64,000 nucleotides of DNA from Chionis minor (lineage: Eukaryota > Chordata > Aves > Charadriiformes > Chionididae), in assembly GCA_013398295.1 (NCBI GenBank), contig VZSF01008221.1, positions 241,794 to 305,793 of the forward strand, written 5' to 3'. The position numbers and the translations under genes are program-made. The notes under the pieces were generated by a model, which was not told the origin of the DNA, did not search any database, and saw only the letters and a program-made list of their open reading frames with translations. This document shows, one piece after another, positions 50,386 to 61,766 of the stretch (its first letter is position 1; each line of letters begins with the position of its first letter).

Positions 50386-51360
50386 TATTAAAATGTACGG
50401 TGTTAATTGTTACATAACACCATGAATGTTTAATAAGTGTTTTTCAGGATAACATAGTGGTAATGAAACCAGAGCCAGCTCTGTTGAATGGCGTCCAGTG
50501 ACAGGGAGCGTGCTGGTCGTGAGCAGGACATGCCATATTGCTGCGGCCAACTCCACCCATCCATCAGCCTGTATGGAGGCCAGGTCCATCTGACAGTGGA
50601 GTGATGGCTACATTGCTTGTTCCTACCATAAAAGACTGTGATGATAGATGGCACTCAGTTTTGAACTAAAGAAACTCAATGGACCTTTTAGAGGAATAGT
50701 TCATAGCTTTAGAGAATTATATTTGTGTGTGTATATATATATTAGAAGACAGATACAATAGTAACTTGTGTGACATGTATATTGTGGCAGATTCACAGGG
50801 ACGACGTGCAGAAGGACAAGTACAACTGAAAACACAATAACCAGTAAAATGTTACTCTTGGGGCAAAGAGGGGCATGTGAAAGGAGACTGCCTAAATCAT
50901 GCTGCCAAAAATAGTAACAATAACAATAGTCTCCCTTCACAGCCTTGTACACACTGCCATAAAAGTTATCACTGGAGCAATCGATGTCGCTCTAAGTACG
51001 ATAAGCAGGGTGATCCTCTTGATCCAGCGCAGGGAAACGGGAGGAGAGGTGCAAGGTCCAGTGCCCCGAAAAATATGAATTGGGCCTTTCCAGGGCAAGT
51101 AGTGGCAGCCCTGCCGTCCGCTGCCCGGACGGAAAGTACGTTGCCGACTTACAACCAGCCACAGCAGGAAGTGCAGGGCTGGACTTGACTGTTAGATACT
51201 GAAGTGCATTTACTGTCCACAGGGATTTAAGGCCCAATGGATAAAGATTGTGCAGCACTTCTAATTGGTTGGTCTTCTACTGCCCCAAGGGGGCTGTTTG
51301 TTCTACCAGGTCTCATAGATGCCGATCAGGAAGGAGAAATAAAAGTAATGGTTTGGACCC
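50386..51360 (+). pseudogene. ERVL tail, class II gag nucleocapsid and dUTPase start, copy 2
   Basis: Repeat of 48066-49040. The zinc-knuckle frame is at 50877-51188 and the dUTPase frame starts at 51237. The same Cys-to-Trp change is present in the first knuckle. This copy runs without a break into the full LTR at 51361, so it is the version that shows the true arrangement. The last five bases, GACCC (51356-51360), are one side of the LTR target duplication. Confidence 0.85.
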
Positions 51361-52059
51361 TGTCCTGGTGTGAGCAACACAGGACAAATTTCTCTTCTAA
51401 TGCTTGGGAAAGCTGTATTTGTGTAAGACTCCGGTGTCTGAATTAGTGAAGATATTTACTGTACAGCCAGCCATGGTGGGGGAGTTTCAAGGTCTCCGTG
51501 TTTTCGAGCTCTCCAGGTGCAGGGATGAGGAGGAGCGAGACCCGGGCACTTGACCCAAGCTGGCCAACAGGATTGTTTCATGCCACGAACGTCACATTCA
51601 ATGTAAATTAGAAAGTCTGCTGCGAGGTAGGGCGTCCTCCCCCTTGCTCGTGCTCTCCCCTTGATGGCTCCCCCTTGATGGCTCCTCCTTGACGGCAGCG
51701 ATCCAGAGGACTTCTTACCCCGGTGCCGGATCCCTGAGCCCTTCCCTTCTTCATGAAGCTGTAGCGCTCGCAGTGTCCGACATTCCCTGTCCACTGCTGA
51801 GAGCGCACGGCTTCCCACTGATAGAGTTGGCTGAGTATAATCCTTGTACAGTGTATACAGGTATCGGGATCAATATGGGTTCCTTTGTGTTAGTACTGCT
51901 AATTATCGAGTTCTATCCTATTAAATCTGTTTACCTTTCAGCCCCTGGGTTTTCTTGTTTTCTTCCCGATTCCCCTTCCTGGGTGGGGAGGGGTCATCGG
52001 GTGACAGAATAATTGTCTAAGCGACAATAAATTGTTATGGGTTTTCTCAAACCATAACA
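51361..52059 (+). mobile_element. Solo LTR inserted in the dUTPase, target-site duplication GACCC
   Basis: 699 bp, starting TGTCCTGGTG and ending ACCATAACA. The direct repeat GACCC flanks it at 51356-51360 and 52060-52064. AATAAA is at 52026-52031. It belongs to the same family as the 5' LTR at 39650-40519. Having its own target duplication, it is a separate insertion and not the 3' partner of that LTR. Confidence 0.85.
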
Positions 52060-52064
52060 GACCC

Positions 52065-52480
52065 CTAAACCTCCCTGCACTATCCCATCAGGGAAGAGGA
52101 TTGCTCAGCTATTTCTGTTTAAAAAACTGGTTCAAAGTTCTGGTAAGCATTTGTGTAAAGGTGGATTTGGCAGTACTGGAGTGCCTCAGATATTATGGAC
52201 ACAGAAAGTATCCGAACAGCAGTCTATGCTTTCCTGTAAGATTAACGGCGGAGTATTTTCTGGTCTAGTGGATACAGGTGCTGATGTCACAATTATACAA
52301 CAATCCGCATGGCCCATGGAATGGCCCTTAATGCAGCCTGTTGCTGCTGTAGCAGGTGTAGGGGGTGTGTAAGTGCCTTGGCAAAGTGCACGTTCAGTTT
52401 TCATTGAAGGGCTGGATGGCAAGCAGGGTTTAATTTGTCCTTTTGTGATGCCAGTTCTCTGTACATTGTGGGGGAGAGAT
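52065..52480 (+). pseudogene. Class II dUTPase end and protease
   Basis: The frame from about 52082 reads PSGKRIAQLFLFKKL and then a glycine-rich GGFGSTG, the last dUTPase motifs. It runs directly into protease with LVDTGADVTI (DTG active site at about 52271). A TAA at 52370-52372 interrupts it, after which the same frame shows [10 protein letters not shown] near 52465, the usual protease C-terminus. The pol frame starts in a different phase, as normal for class II pro-pol frameshifting. The enzyme is broken by the stop. Confidence 0.85.
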
Positions 52481-53118
52481 TTATTGCAACAGTGGAATCT
52501 AGCGCTCACTACAAATTTGTCTTAAGGGTCACTGACAAACAGCCTCGCCTAAGACTGGCCTGGAAAACTGACAGGCCCGTTTGGATTGATCAGTGGCCTT
52601 TAAAAGGTGAGAGGCTGGAAAAAGCAAAGGAATTTGTAGCAGAACAGCTACAGCTGGGACATATTGAACCTTCTACTAGTCCCTGGAATACCCCAATTTT
52701 TGTAATACCAAAAAAGTCTGGTAAATGGAGATTATTACATGATTTAAGGGAAATCAATACTGTTATGCAGCCGATGGGAGCCTTACAGACTGGAATTCCA
52801 TCCCCTGCAATGATACCAGAGGATTGGTTTCTCACAATTATAGATTTGAAAGATTGCTTTTTTACCATCTATTTGCATCCTGATGAATGTATGCGTTTTG
52901 CATTTTCACTTCCTTTGATTAATAATGAAGGGCCTGTGCAGCGGTATCAAGGGGTATTGCTACCACAAGGCATGATGAATAGTCCTACCATATGCCAGCT
53001 GGTGGTTGGCGCTGCCTTAAAGTCAACCAGGGAAAAATTCCCTTGTGCCTTATTTATCACTATATGGATGACATTTTATTTGCTACAAAGTAACAGCACA
53101 TCATGGCGAGATTGTTAA
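52435..53118 (+). pseudogene. Class II (ERVK-like) reverse transcriptase
   Basis: RT fingers and palm: [46 protein letters not shown], then [10 protein letters not shown] with the first catalytic Asp, then [15 protein letters not shown]. The YMDD codons exist at 53061-53072 but in another frame, because a base is missing between them and the upstream frame. The open frame therefore runs off and stops at 53116-53118. Class II assignment comes from these motifs and the dUTPase-protease order. Confidence 0.9.
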
Positions 53119-53640
53119 CTTTTGCTGAAAAAAGTTTAAAGTGAGCTGGCTTGCAGATTGCAGAAGAAAAATACAAACCATGTCTCCATGGAAATATTTG
53201 GGGTGGAAATAATACGAAACTGTGATTGCTCCTCAACCTTTACGAATTGCTTCTGATGTAGCTGCCCTGAATGACTTGCAAATACTATTAGAAACTATTA
53301 ATTGGGTCCAACCGCTATTGGGAATAAGGAGTGAGGAATTGTCTCCTTTGTTGTCATTGTTAAAAGGGGATTCTGATTTATCATCACCTCGCCAATTAAC
53401 TGAGCGAGCACAACTAGCACTGCAAAAAGTCACGGACGAGATTACCAGTAGCGTGGCACACAGGGTAGTACGAGGAGAACCTGTACATTTATTTTTAATT
53501 TATCAGGAATCTCAGCCAGACCTAAGGCGATTGCACAAGTCTCTACAAAGCTGTCTTAAGTCCCATGATTTGCATAACGTCTATCTCTCTGTTGGTGAAA
53601 ACTTGGGAGGTTTTCTTCCTGACAATAAAGATGATTAGGA
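53119..53640 (+). pseudogene. Class II RT thumb and connection, truncated
   Basis: The frame 53222-53638 reads QPLRIASDVAALNDLQ, then INWVQPLLGI, SPLLSLLKGDSDL and ALQKVTDEI, the RT thumb and connection. After about residue 80 the match to pol fades (DLRRLHKSLQSCLKSHDLHN is not familiar). No RNase H or integrase of this element follows, so pol is cut or deleted here. Confidence 0.75.
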
Positions 53641-53766
53641 ACAACTTCTGTTGTTCCTAGATACCTCAAAAACCCAACAAGGCCGCTTCCTTCAGGAGCC
53701 GGTTCCCCTACTGGAAATGAGGGAATTAAGTGAATGTGATGGCCACAGGCTTCCGTTTGCCTAAAA

Positions 53767-54009
53767 CTCACCAGTTTTAGGTCGGAATAGAGTCGGAATA
53801 CACAGACCAACCCATCTTCTAAATAAGGCTCCTCCAAGATCACCGAAGGAAGAGATAACAGGAGGTGGACAACAGAGAGGGGATGCAATCACCAATCCCC
53901 TAGCCTCACTGCTTTTATTTGGTTGGTGGATTTCTGCCTCCATTTTACCAACACAAATAGATCTTCCAGCTCCACTGGGAGTAATACCAGTAGGACAGTC
54001 TCAATAACT
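53767..54009 (+). pseudogene. Possible class II env leader fragment
   Basis: An open frame of about 80 codons without Met, after a TAA at 53764, ending TAA at about 54007. A basic Pro-rich stretch (PPRSPKEEITGGG) is followed by a hydrophobic signal-like segment (NPLASLLLFGWWISASILP). This looks like a retroviral env leader and sits downstream of pol. No surface or transmembrane domain follows. The assignment is inference only. Confidence 0.35.
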
Positions 54010-54651
54010 AACCACAGATCTCCATTAGTCAGGGGCCGAGTGAGTTCACCCATTTATTTGCTCTCACCGACAGACTCAACTTGATCGGGGCTGATGCAGT
54101 CAGGAGCATGAGCTCACGTCTGCTATGCAAGCCCCAAAGTATACATTGCTAAAACATGCTGATCTCACGTGCAAGTGTACGGTGTGATCCACAAACCTTT
54201 ACATTAAGAGACTAGGGTTAAAAATCCTGACAGCTAAACCACCATTTAACTTAAACCACTTCTACTTATATTTTGGTCCTGACGTTATTCAGACAAGAAT
54301 GAGAAGTATTCATGTAAAAATGCCCTTCTCCCCCCACTTAATAATAATGTTGCCACAGTTCATTTCTCTGCTTGGGCTGGGTCCCCAACCTCCTGTCCCA
54401 GGGCACAGGTGTCACATCACAGGCCAGCCTCCTCTAAGGCAGCTACCCAAAATGTTTTCTTGCTGTAGGAGGCATGTCCATGCCCAGTAGCTGCCAGCAC
54501 TTCTGCCAGGCAGCTACCACAGTCCGTCACTGACAAGCTGCGCCCACTTGTCAGCCTCCCTGTGCCCCGTGGCCGATGCCCTTGTGGCCATTGCTGTGCT
54601 TGGCGGCTGCTGCATGTTGCATTAGTTGGAGTGAGGCAGAGTCAAGAATGA
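54010..54651. other. Unassigned sequence after the ERV
   Basis: No domain recognised. It may include the last remnants of the class II element. I found no second LTR of the 51361 family here. Confidence 0.5.
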
Positions 54652-54969
54652 AGAGCTGCTGCGCCAGGAGCAGGGCATGCTCTCGCCACTCCAGAAAACC
54701 TTCCTCCAGACCATCATGGGATCTTCAGCCCCTTTGGCCCCATCGCCTCCATCTGCATCCTGTGGCTGGCTGGAACCTGCTCTTGGGCACGCGCCAAGTC
54801 CATGTCGTGCTGCCCTGAGGTGCTGAGCAAGTGCTGCTCGCTGGTGGAGCACAAGAGCCTGGAGAGTTCCCACAGGACCTTTGAGGATGTCCAGACTGGC
54901 AGCCACCACCCTAGCAGCATCGGTGTTTTTTTCCCTCCTTCCATTTTTGCCCCCTTCTTGGTCTCGTGA
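54652..54969 (+). other. Unidentified coding-like stretch
   Basis: An open frame of 105 codons between two TGA codons, without ATG at its start, in a GC-richer patch. It has a hydrophobic segment (PIASICILWLAG), then a Cys-rich part (KSMSCCPEVLSKCC) and a polar tail (EHKSLESSHRTFEDVQTG). The composition resembles real protein more than its neighbours do, but I cannot name a family. It may be an exon or pseudogene fragment, or chance. Confidence 0.25.
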
Positions 54970-57490
54970 CTGCCCAAGGTGCAGCCAGAAAAGGCTGGCT
55001 CCCTGCCTGGCCTGCAGCTCCCTCCCTTGGCATTATTTGGGTGACTCGGGATATTTTGCTGTGGCAGTGAGGGAAAGCTGGGCTTTATCTCTACCCATGC
55101 ATGACCCGATCCTGTGCCTTATGCCTTTGTCTTCTTTTTCACACAGGTCTTTTATTTCAGAACTGTGGATGATAACCTACAAGTCTGTCACCCACTTTAG
55201 GGTAGTTTTCTGTTTGGTCATTTTTGCTTAGATTTTCAAACCACCTTCTTCCCTGCTGAGCTTTTCCAGATTAGGAGTTGCTGCCTATCAGTATGTTCAA
55301 ACCTTCAGACCCAGTGCACCTCAGCTGAAGAGGGGAGATGAGGTATATTTGTCCAAGGCTTCTCTGAAGACAGGCCAAGGAATCCATGATTGTTTCCATG
55401 GAATGGACCATACACTATTGTTCCAGATGGAACATACTAAATTTAGTCACTGAGTCAACATCTGTTTCTTATGTCTGAACAACAGTCAAAACTTACTTTG
55501 CTCTGTAAGCATGCTTCCCTTGCCTGTGGTTAAAACCACCTGGGCAGTATTTCACCACCTGAAGTCAAATGTGTTCCAGCACTAACCCTCCCCCAGAGAG
55601 GCCTGTTCAGGTACCTCCCTTCACACTACTGTAGGCACTGCCTACAAACTTCAGAAGTTCAGTCAGGAGACTTCTAAACACAATTGTAGGAAAAATTACC
55701 TACTCAGGCCTGGGCATGACTGCATTCCAGGTGTCTTCAGTGCAAAAGAATGGGAAAAAAGTCATCATAAGAAACATTATGTGCAGAGTAAACTAAATTC
55801 ACAGAAGGCTGAAAAATCCCCAGTAGTGCTGCTACAGCCCTCTGGAAACAGAGGAGAATTTAACTAAGCATTAAGACAGGCTTCGACTACAGCTTTTTCA
55901 GCACAACTTTATACAGAAATACAGTTTTGCTTGGTTTTATGGAGCTATTCCATGAAGCAATGCTCCAAATTTTACTTCCATGCCATTTTACTAATTATTC
56001 TGAACCTTGGGAATAAAGCAGAACTGACCCATTCCCACTCTAGTAAGAATCCCATTTCACTGAGTCCTAAATGTTCTGTATTTCATCAGGCCAAAGTATG
56101 TTCACAGAGAACTTTGCCAAAGAAATCTTTGGTTTTCAATGGCCTCAGCATCACGAGCGCAAACTACGCAAAGGGAGAGTTGGAGGCTGCCTTACACATC
56201 CGGTGTTTACTTTGGTGACACAAGTTCCCTGGAGCACACACAGGACGTACTAGGTGAGCCCATTTAATGGCTGATACGGACCTGTGCTTTTTGATTCTGG
56301 GAAGTAAAAATCTGAGTGGCTCAACTGCAAAGCCTGCTTTACCTTGTGCAGAAAGCACCTGAAACCCACCAAGATTGCCTTGATGTGAAAAGGCACAAAC
56401 TACAGGAAGCGGAATCCAGGACAAATTCTAGTTTGTTCTTGTTTTACCCATCAGAAGTACAGGATGCTCAGTCTCTAACCCAATATTTAAAACGTGATAG
56501 TCTCCCCCACTGAAAAGCAAGATGAATTAGTACTATTACTATTTACTAGTTCTGTACTGATAAATAAGCCAGTTCATATAAAAAATGACACTTTTTGAAG
56601 AACATAGACTCTGCAAGCAGGATGCCCTAAGATGCTGCTTCAATTTATAGTATTTTCAAACAGAAATCTTCTGGGGAAAATCCCACAGCCAGACAGTTGA
56701 GGAGTTTCACTACTGAATTCAATTGTTGCTGGGATGTCAGGCCCCTAAGGCACAATGAGAAGTATTTCTTACCATGCTGGCTTTCTGACAGTTGAGCAAC
56801 AGCCACCACTGCCACCTGCCACCATTTTTAATTTTTTTTAATTACTTCTGTCTTAAAATTGTCAAGCTCATTACATTTACATTTTCTAGATTGTCATTGT
56901 TCAAAACAGAAGCTTGCCTTGCTAGTGGCCTTTCTTCTTCTGCCAAACCCATCTGCTGAGCCCCACGTTTAATGGAAGGGTTGGTTCTGTATCATGGCAC
57001 ACCCATATGAAAATACTAATAATAAAGCTTCTATTTAAAAAACAAACGTCTTGTTTGTGACAAGTTATGAGAGCAAATACAGACTACAGGGCATCTTAAA
57101 GCATATGTATAAATGTTTGCTGGCAAATGACAACAGCTTTCTGAACAAACTGGAACTATGTCAAGACATGACAGCTTCATATAAACATTATTTTAAAATA
57201 GTCAGTCCCAGCTGTTAACAGTGTCTCTGAGTTTGGGGCCATATACTGTCTTGTGCAATATAAAAACAAGTCCACTTGGCACATGAAAAACGTGCACCTC
57301 TGGCAAAACCCCCCACATCACATCAGCTCAAAAGATTTAAGGTCCTGTTGGTCTGTTCAAAACAAAACCTACTGATAAGTTATTTTTCATACGTTAGCTA
57401 CCAGCAAGTTTTTACTGGTAGCTTTTTTCTGTCACTAGTCTCTTCTCTGCTAATCCTCAGCTAGCACTCGAAATCTCATCACATTGGACA
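54970..57490. other. Intergenic, nothing recognised
   Basis: About 2.5 kb of moderately AT-rich sequence. Open frames are short and show no known domain. No LTR or CR1 tail was seen. Confidence 0.6.
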
Positions 57491-57505
57491 GTTTACTGAA
57501 AATGT

Positions 57506-57511
57506 TTTATT
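57506..57511 (-). terminator. Candidate polyadenylation signal of the RBBP6 pseudogene
   Basis: AATAAA on the minus strand, about 360 bases after the pseudogene stop codon, which is a plausible position for the inherited 3' UTR end. Confidence 0.4.
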
Positions 57512-57873
57512 GTAATCAGAAAGGGGCACAATAGGGCTGTAATATATTCTGCAAAATATTCTACTGATATTTTATAACTTCTTTCAGGCAACTAAAAAAA
57601 AAGTCAACTATGAAAATTTTTGCAGTACAGGAAACCCCACCCAAACTAATAAACGGTGCTTAAAAATAAGATGCCCCGGCAAAACCTTTCAACTCACAAT
57701 TCTGTACAAAATGTTCACTTTTATACACCTCGGATATAAAAGTCAAATAATCAAGCAGCAATACTTTAAGCGCAGCACTGTCTCTTTCACACAATGTTTC
57801 ATTGCAAAGCCTGAATTCGTTCACATTTTAGTAAAATTTAATACTGATGACTTAGGAATTCAGTCATTTTTTA

Positions 57874-59242
57874 TTATCTGTCATTCTGTGTAGGGACAGA
57901 TTTCACCTTTTGGTCATCTTTCTCTTTATTTTTCCTCTTCTTCCATGTTTTCTTCTTGCTTTTCTGTTTCCAGCTCTTTTCCAATTCCGTTTCGTTTCCA
58001 ATGTGTTTCTTATGCTTCTTGTGTTTCTTATGCTTCCTCTGCTGCTGCTTCTCTGTTTTCTTTTTCTTTTTCTTGCTGCCTTGACTCTCTCCTGAGCTGG
58101 CACTGCTTGCTGTGGCTTCGAGTCTCACTTTCAGAAGGGCATTGACTAACACTAACATGTCATGGCTAACACTGCTTTGATTTTGACTTCCACTTGCTTC
58201 AGGCTGCTCAGTTGCAGCAGGTGCTGCTGTATCCTCTTTCACCTTATCAACAGCCTTTTCTTTTGGTTCTTTAGGATTTTTTCCTGCAGCTTCCTCCGCT
58301 TTTGCAGATACATTACTGTCCTGGTTTGACATTTGAAGTTTTGAGCCGAAACCACGACCATTACCCTCACTGTCACTTTCATTGCAGTCTGGTACAAAGG
58401 CAGCCTCATCAGTCTCTAGAGTTAGATCAGAAGAGAGCTGTGAGGAGCTGCTTACCTGAGGCTTAGGCTTGAAAACACTTTCTTCATTTTGTCCAGTGGC
58501 ATTCTCTTTCTTATTTTTTACATCTGTTGGTTCTTTTCTCAAAGGTGGTTTATTACCACCTGGCTCTTTCTCTTTATTGCTCTTTACTTCTGGTACATGA
58601 TTCTCCGAATTTTTATCTAGAGGTTTATGTTCCTCACGTGGAGGACCGTAGTCACTCCTTTTGGCATCTCCAGCCCCCTTTCTGGAGGGCACTGCTCACT
58701 CATCTCTTGGCTTACTTTTCTGTACTGATCCAGATTCTGGAGGAAAGTTCTATTTACTGGAGGTGGAGGTTGAGCACCAACAGCATAACCCTTGTAAAAC
58801 TTTCCATACCATTCTCTATAGTTCCTTTCCCATTCCCTGTATCTTTCATTTTTAAATGGATCTCTAAAATCAACAGATCTGCCTTAGTAAGCTTTCACAT
58901 CATACGGTAGAACTTCTGTGTATCTGTTAAAATACTGCCTTTCTCCTTCCCCTTGAGGTATAGTCCGTTTAGTGGGAGACTGACCTCTGAATACTGGAGA
59001 CCTTGACCGTGAATGGTATCTTCTGTATGGGGGTGACCTTGAACCATGGGACCCAGACCTAGAACAATACTTACCACTCTTCCCTTTGCTTCTCCTTGGA
59101 TAGGGTGGTGATGGCAAGTGTGGGAGAGTGGGAATAACTAAACGACTGAGAGCAAGAACCACAGTGGGAAGTACCTGATCTTGACTTGGATTAGAAATAT
59201 GAACTTCTAGAGTAAGACGAAGCACTATAGGGAGACTTGGAC
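57874..59242 (-). pseudogene. RBBP6: RBBP6 pseudogene, terminal exon with internal deletion
   Basis: RBBP6 is a nuclear E3 ubiquitin ligase that binds RB1 and p53 and acts in mRNA 3' processing (established). This exon starts after an AG acceptor at 59243 with SKSPYSASSYSRSSY, then has TAA at 59191-59193. After a frameshift it reads SPPYRRYHSRSRSP and EVLPYDVKAY, then TAA at 58884-58886, then GRSVDFRDPF and REWERNYREWYGK. Near 58700-58750 it jumps to the last fifth of RBBP6 (SSDLTLETDEAAF, then Lys-rich KHKKHKKHKKH and EKDDQKVKSV), so several hundred codons are missing. A further frame slip with parental-frame stops lies near 58140-58170. The 272-codon open frame has no ATG start. Confidence 0.9.
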
Positions 59243-59654
59243 CTTAAAAAAACCCCACAACACAAAAAAAAAAAAAAAGAAATTAACTTAATTCAGAGCA
59301 AAAAAAGCCACTTCTTTTTTCATCCCAAATTTGGTTTCCTTTTTTTTTCTCCTCCACATGCTTATTGCAAAGCTTCTTTCAGCTGCTGACTGTTGTGGTT
59401 TGGGCCTCAAAGCAGGACACTGATATAATGCTACTGCAAATTGAAGAACTTGATAACATGGAAAAGTTTCTGCTTCCAAGACAGAATAGCTGCTACTTTG
59501 ATAGTGTAAAAACATACAGTAAGGGTAAGTCTATTTCCACTTACTTCTATCACATGAAGTACCACAGCTCTTGATTGACTTAACGTGGTGTATACCGGCC
59601 TCTATCAGTATGTGAGCATGCATGTTTCTTACTATTCAGCAACTACATGCAGTG

Positions 59655-60645
59655 CAAATGTGCAAAGTGTTTACACTGTCCTGCATGACATCCTGGTCTC
59701 TAATATGGAGAGACATGGATTCAAGGGATGGACCACTCAGTGGATAAGGAACTGGCTGGATGGTTGCACTCAAAGAGTTGCAGTCAACAGCTCGATGTCC
59801 AAGTGGTGAGCAGTGACCAGTAGTGCTCCTCAGGGGTTGGTACTGGGACTGTTATTATTTAATATCTTTGTTGCCAACATGGATGTTGAGACTGAGTGCA
59901 CCCTCAGCAAGTTTGCCAAGAATACCAGGTGGTGTGGAGAGGTTGACACGCTGGAGGGAAGGGATCCCATCCAGAGGGACCTGGGTAGGCTTGAGGGATG
60001 GGCCCATGCCAACCTCATGAAGCTCAACAAGGCCAACTGCAAGGTCTTGCATGTGGGTTGGGGCAATCCCATGCACAAATACAGGCAGGGTGGAGAATGG
60101 CTGGAGAGCGGCCCTGAGGAGAGGGACTTGGGGGTGTCGGTAGATGCAAAGCTCAACATGAGCAGGAAATGTGGGCTCACAGCCCAGAAGGCCAACCATT
60201 TTCTGGGCTGCATCAAAAGAAGCGTGGTGATTCTGCCCCTCTCCTCTACTCTCATGAGACCCTACCTTGAATGCTCCATCCAGCTCTGGAGCCCTCAACA
60301 GCAGAAGGACATGGACCTGTTGGAGCGGCTCCATAGGAGAACCATGAAGATGATCAGAGCACCTCTGCTGTGAGGACAGGCTGAGAGAGTAATGGCTTCA
60401 AACTGGAAGAGTTTGATTAGATCTCAGGAAGAAATTCTTCACTCTGAGGGTGGTGAGGTGCTGGCACATAGCCCAGAGAAGTTGTGGAGACCCCATTCCT
60501 GGAAGTGTTCAAGGCCAAGATGGATGAGGCTTTGAGGAATCTGGTCTAGCAGGAGGTGTCCTTGCCCATGGAACAGGGGCTAGAACTATATGATCTTTAA
60601 GGTGTCTTCCAACCTAAACAATTCAATGATTCTATGAAATCATTT
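59655..60645 (+). mobile_element. CR1 LINE inside an RBBP6 pseudogene intron
   Basis: The plus strand reads the second half of CR1 RT (LFNIFVANMD, then CTLSKFAKN where FADD is expected, then the cysteine-free C-terminal part with LMRPYLECSIQLWSPQQ) at 59813-60373. The 3' region follows, closing ttccaacctaaacaattcaa and tgattctatgaaat. It is 5'-truncated, opposite to the pseudogene, and lost the RT catalytic Asp pair. Confidence 0.92.
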
Positions 60646-61664
60646 TTGTTGCAGTAAGGTGCAAAAAAACCAACTCATTGGCTACAGTGCAGTGTCAAAC
60701 AGCAACACAATTTAGCCTGAAGACAGTAAAGCTCAATTTTAAAATGCCAGTTTTGTCTATTTATCCTCACTAATTCTTTGGCACTTTGTCCAGAATGCAA
60801 AATACTTATACTGCAATCTTATGTACAGGACATTTTAATCAACACCTCTAGCCAGATGTCTTAGCAAAATTTTGCACGTACCTCTAGCTCTAACCAAGGA
60901 TAGTGACTGCATTTCAAGAAGAATCATATCAAAAAGGTTCTAAACTCAGCCCCTAGTAATATGACTCAATACCATCACTCCAGGAAAGATATTGACAGCA
61001 TAACTACTATAGAGTTATTCAGACTCCTTCCCAAGTGATCTTTTGAGACAGAAAACATCAGTTACTCCAAGTTTTTTCTTTACAAGTTTTTCTTTTAATT
61101 TTATTTATTTTTTCATTAGCATCATTCCTGCTCTCAAAGTCCCTCACAAATTTAAGATATTCTTATTAACAAGCCTGATCTTTTAACTCCTAAGAAAAAT
61201 TTAACACAACCAGCAAAATACTAGTGCAAGTCACTAGTGTGCAGTCCAGGTTAAAACCTCTCCTATCCACGTGAGATAGACAAAAGAGGAAATGAAGACA
61301 ATTTCTCACGCATATTTCCTCCAAACTGCTTTGAGGTAATGGTTACAATCAGAACAGGGAGATGCAGAAAATGCAGCAACTACACCTATTTAGTTTCTAG
61401 CCTCCTCATGGCCATCAGGAGGTGAAGGATGTCATTGCAGAGAAACTGTAGTAAAAAGACCCTTGCCCCTTAACAACTACTGCCAAGTTATAACTACCAG
61501 TCAATCTCTGCCATATTTGAGCCAGTAAACTACATATGTAACCCTTATTACTGCTAATCCCTTGAATCATCCAACGATGATTCAACAACAGAGGGGTGGA
61601 GTGGAACTCCTCCTCATTCTTCTAGACAATCTGCTTCTCCATTACAGATACGTAAAGCTGTTAC
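60646..61664 (-). other. Rest of the retained RBBP6 pseudogene intron
   Basis: AT-rich sequence between the CR1 and the upstream exon, with nothing else recognisable. With the CR1, the whole intron is 59243-61664. Confidence 0.7.
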
Positions 61665-61766
61665 CTGGAAAATGAGTGCATAGGCTCCTTTTGAAACTTT
61701 TTATATTCCATCAGTTCTTTAGCAAAATCATATTTAAAATCATCAAGTTCAGACTTTTTCTTTTCC
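61665..61766 (-). pseudogene. RBBP6: RBBP6 pseudogene, internal exon
   Basis: 102 bp with a proper acceptor (ttttaacag) and donor (GTAACA). Its reading EKKKSELDDFKYDFAKELME and then YKKFQKE matches RBBP6 closely. Its last bases AG plus the first G of the next exon make the expected Arg codon before SKSPYS. Intact exon borders show that this is a genomic duplicate and not a retrocopy. Confidence 0.92.

Larger units (their letters stand above)
46853..51492 (+). repeat. About 2320-bp direct duplication around one N
   Basis: 46853-49172 and 49174-51492 match with offset 2321, then 2320 after a one-base deletion near 49840. I saw only about three differences, clustered near 47513-47522 (g/a, t/c and one missing base). 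It spans late RNase H, integrase, the class II gag-dUTPase piece and the LTR start. Confidence 0.93.

Noticed and set aside
40520..51360. Several neighbouring retroviruses arranged in tandem
   Set aside because: The repeated pol blocks end and start exactly at single Ns and are near identical, so contig overlap explains them better.
51361..52059. 3' LTR partner of the 5' LTR at 39650-40519
   Set aside because: It carries its own GACCC target duplication and class II sequence continues on the far side, so it is a separate solo LTR.
57910..58145. Plus-strand hydrophobic Phe/Leu-rich frames
   Set aside because: They are the antisense of the Lys-rich RBBP6 tail.
57874..58692. Functional 272-aa lysine-rich protein
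   Set aside because: It starts at GTG inside an RBBP6-derived exon and contains a frameshifted segment. It is a remnant of the pseudogene.
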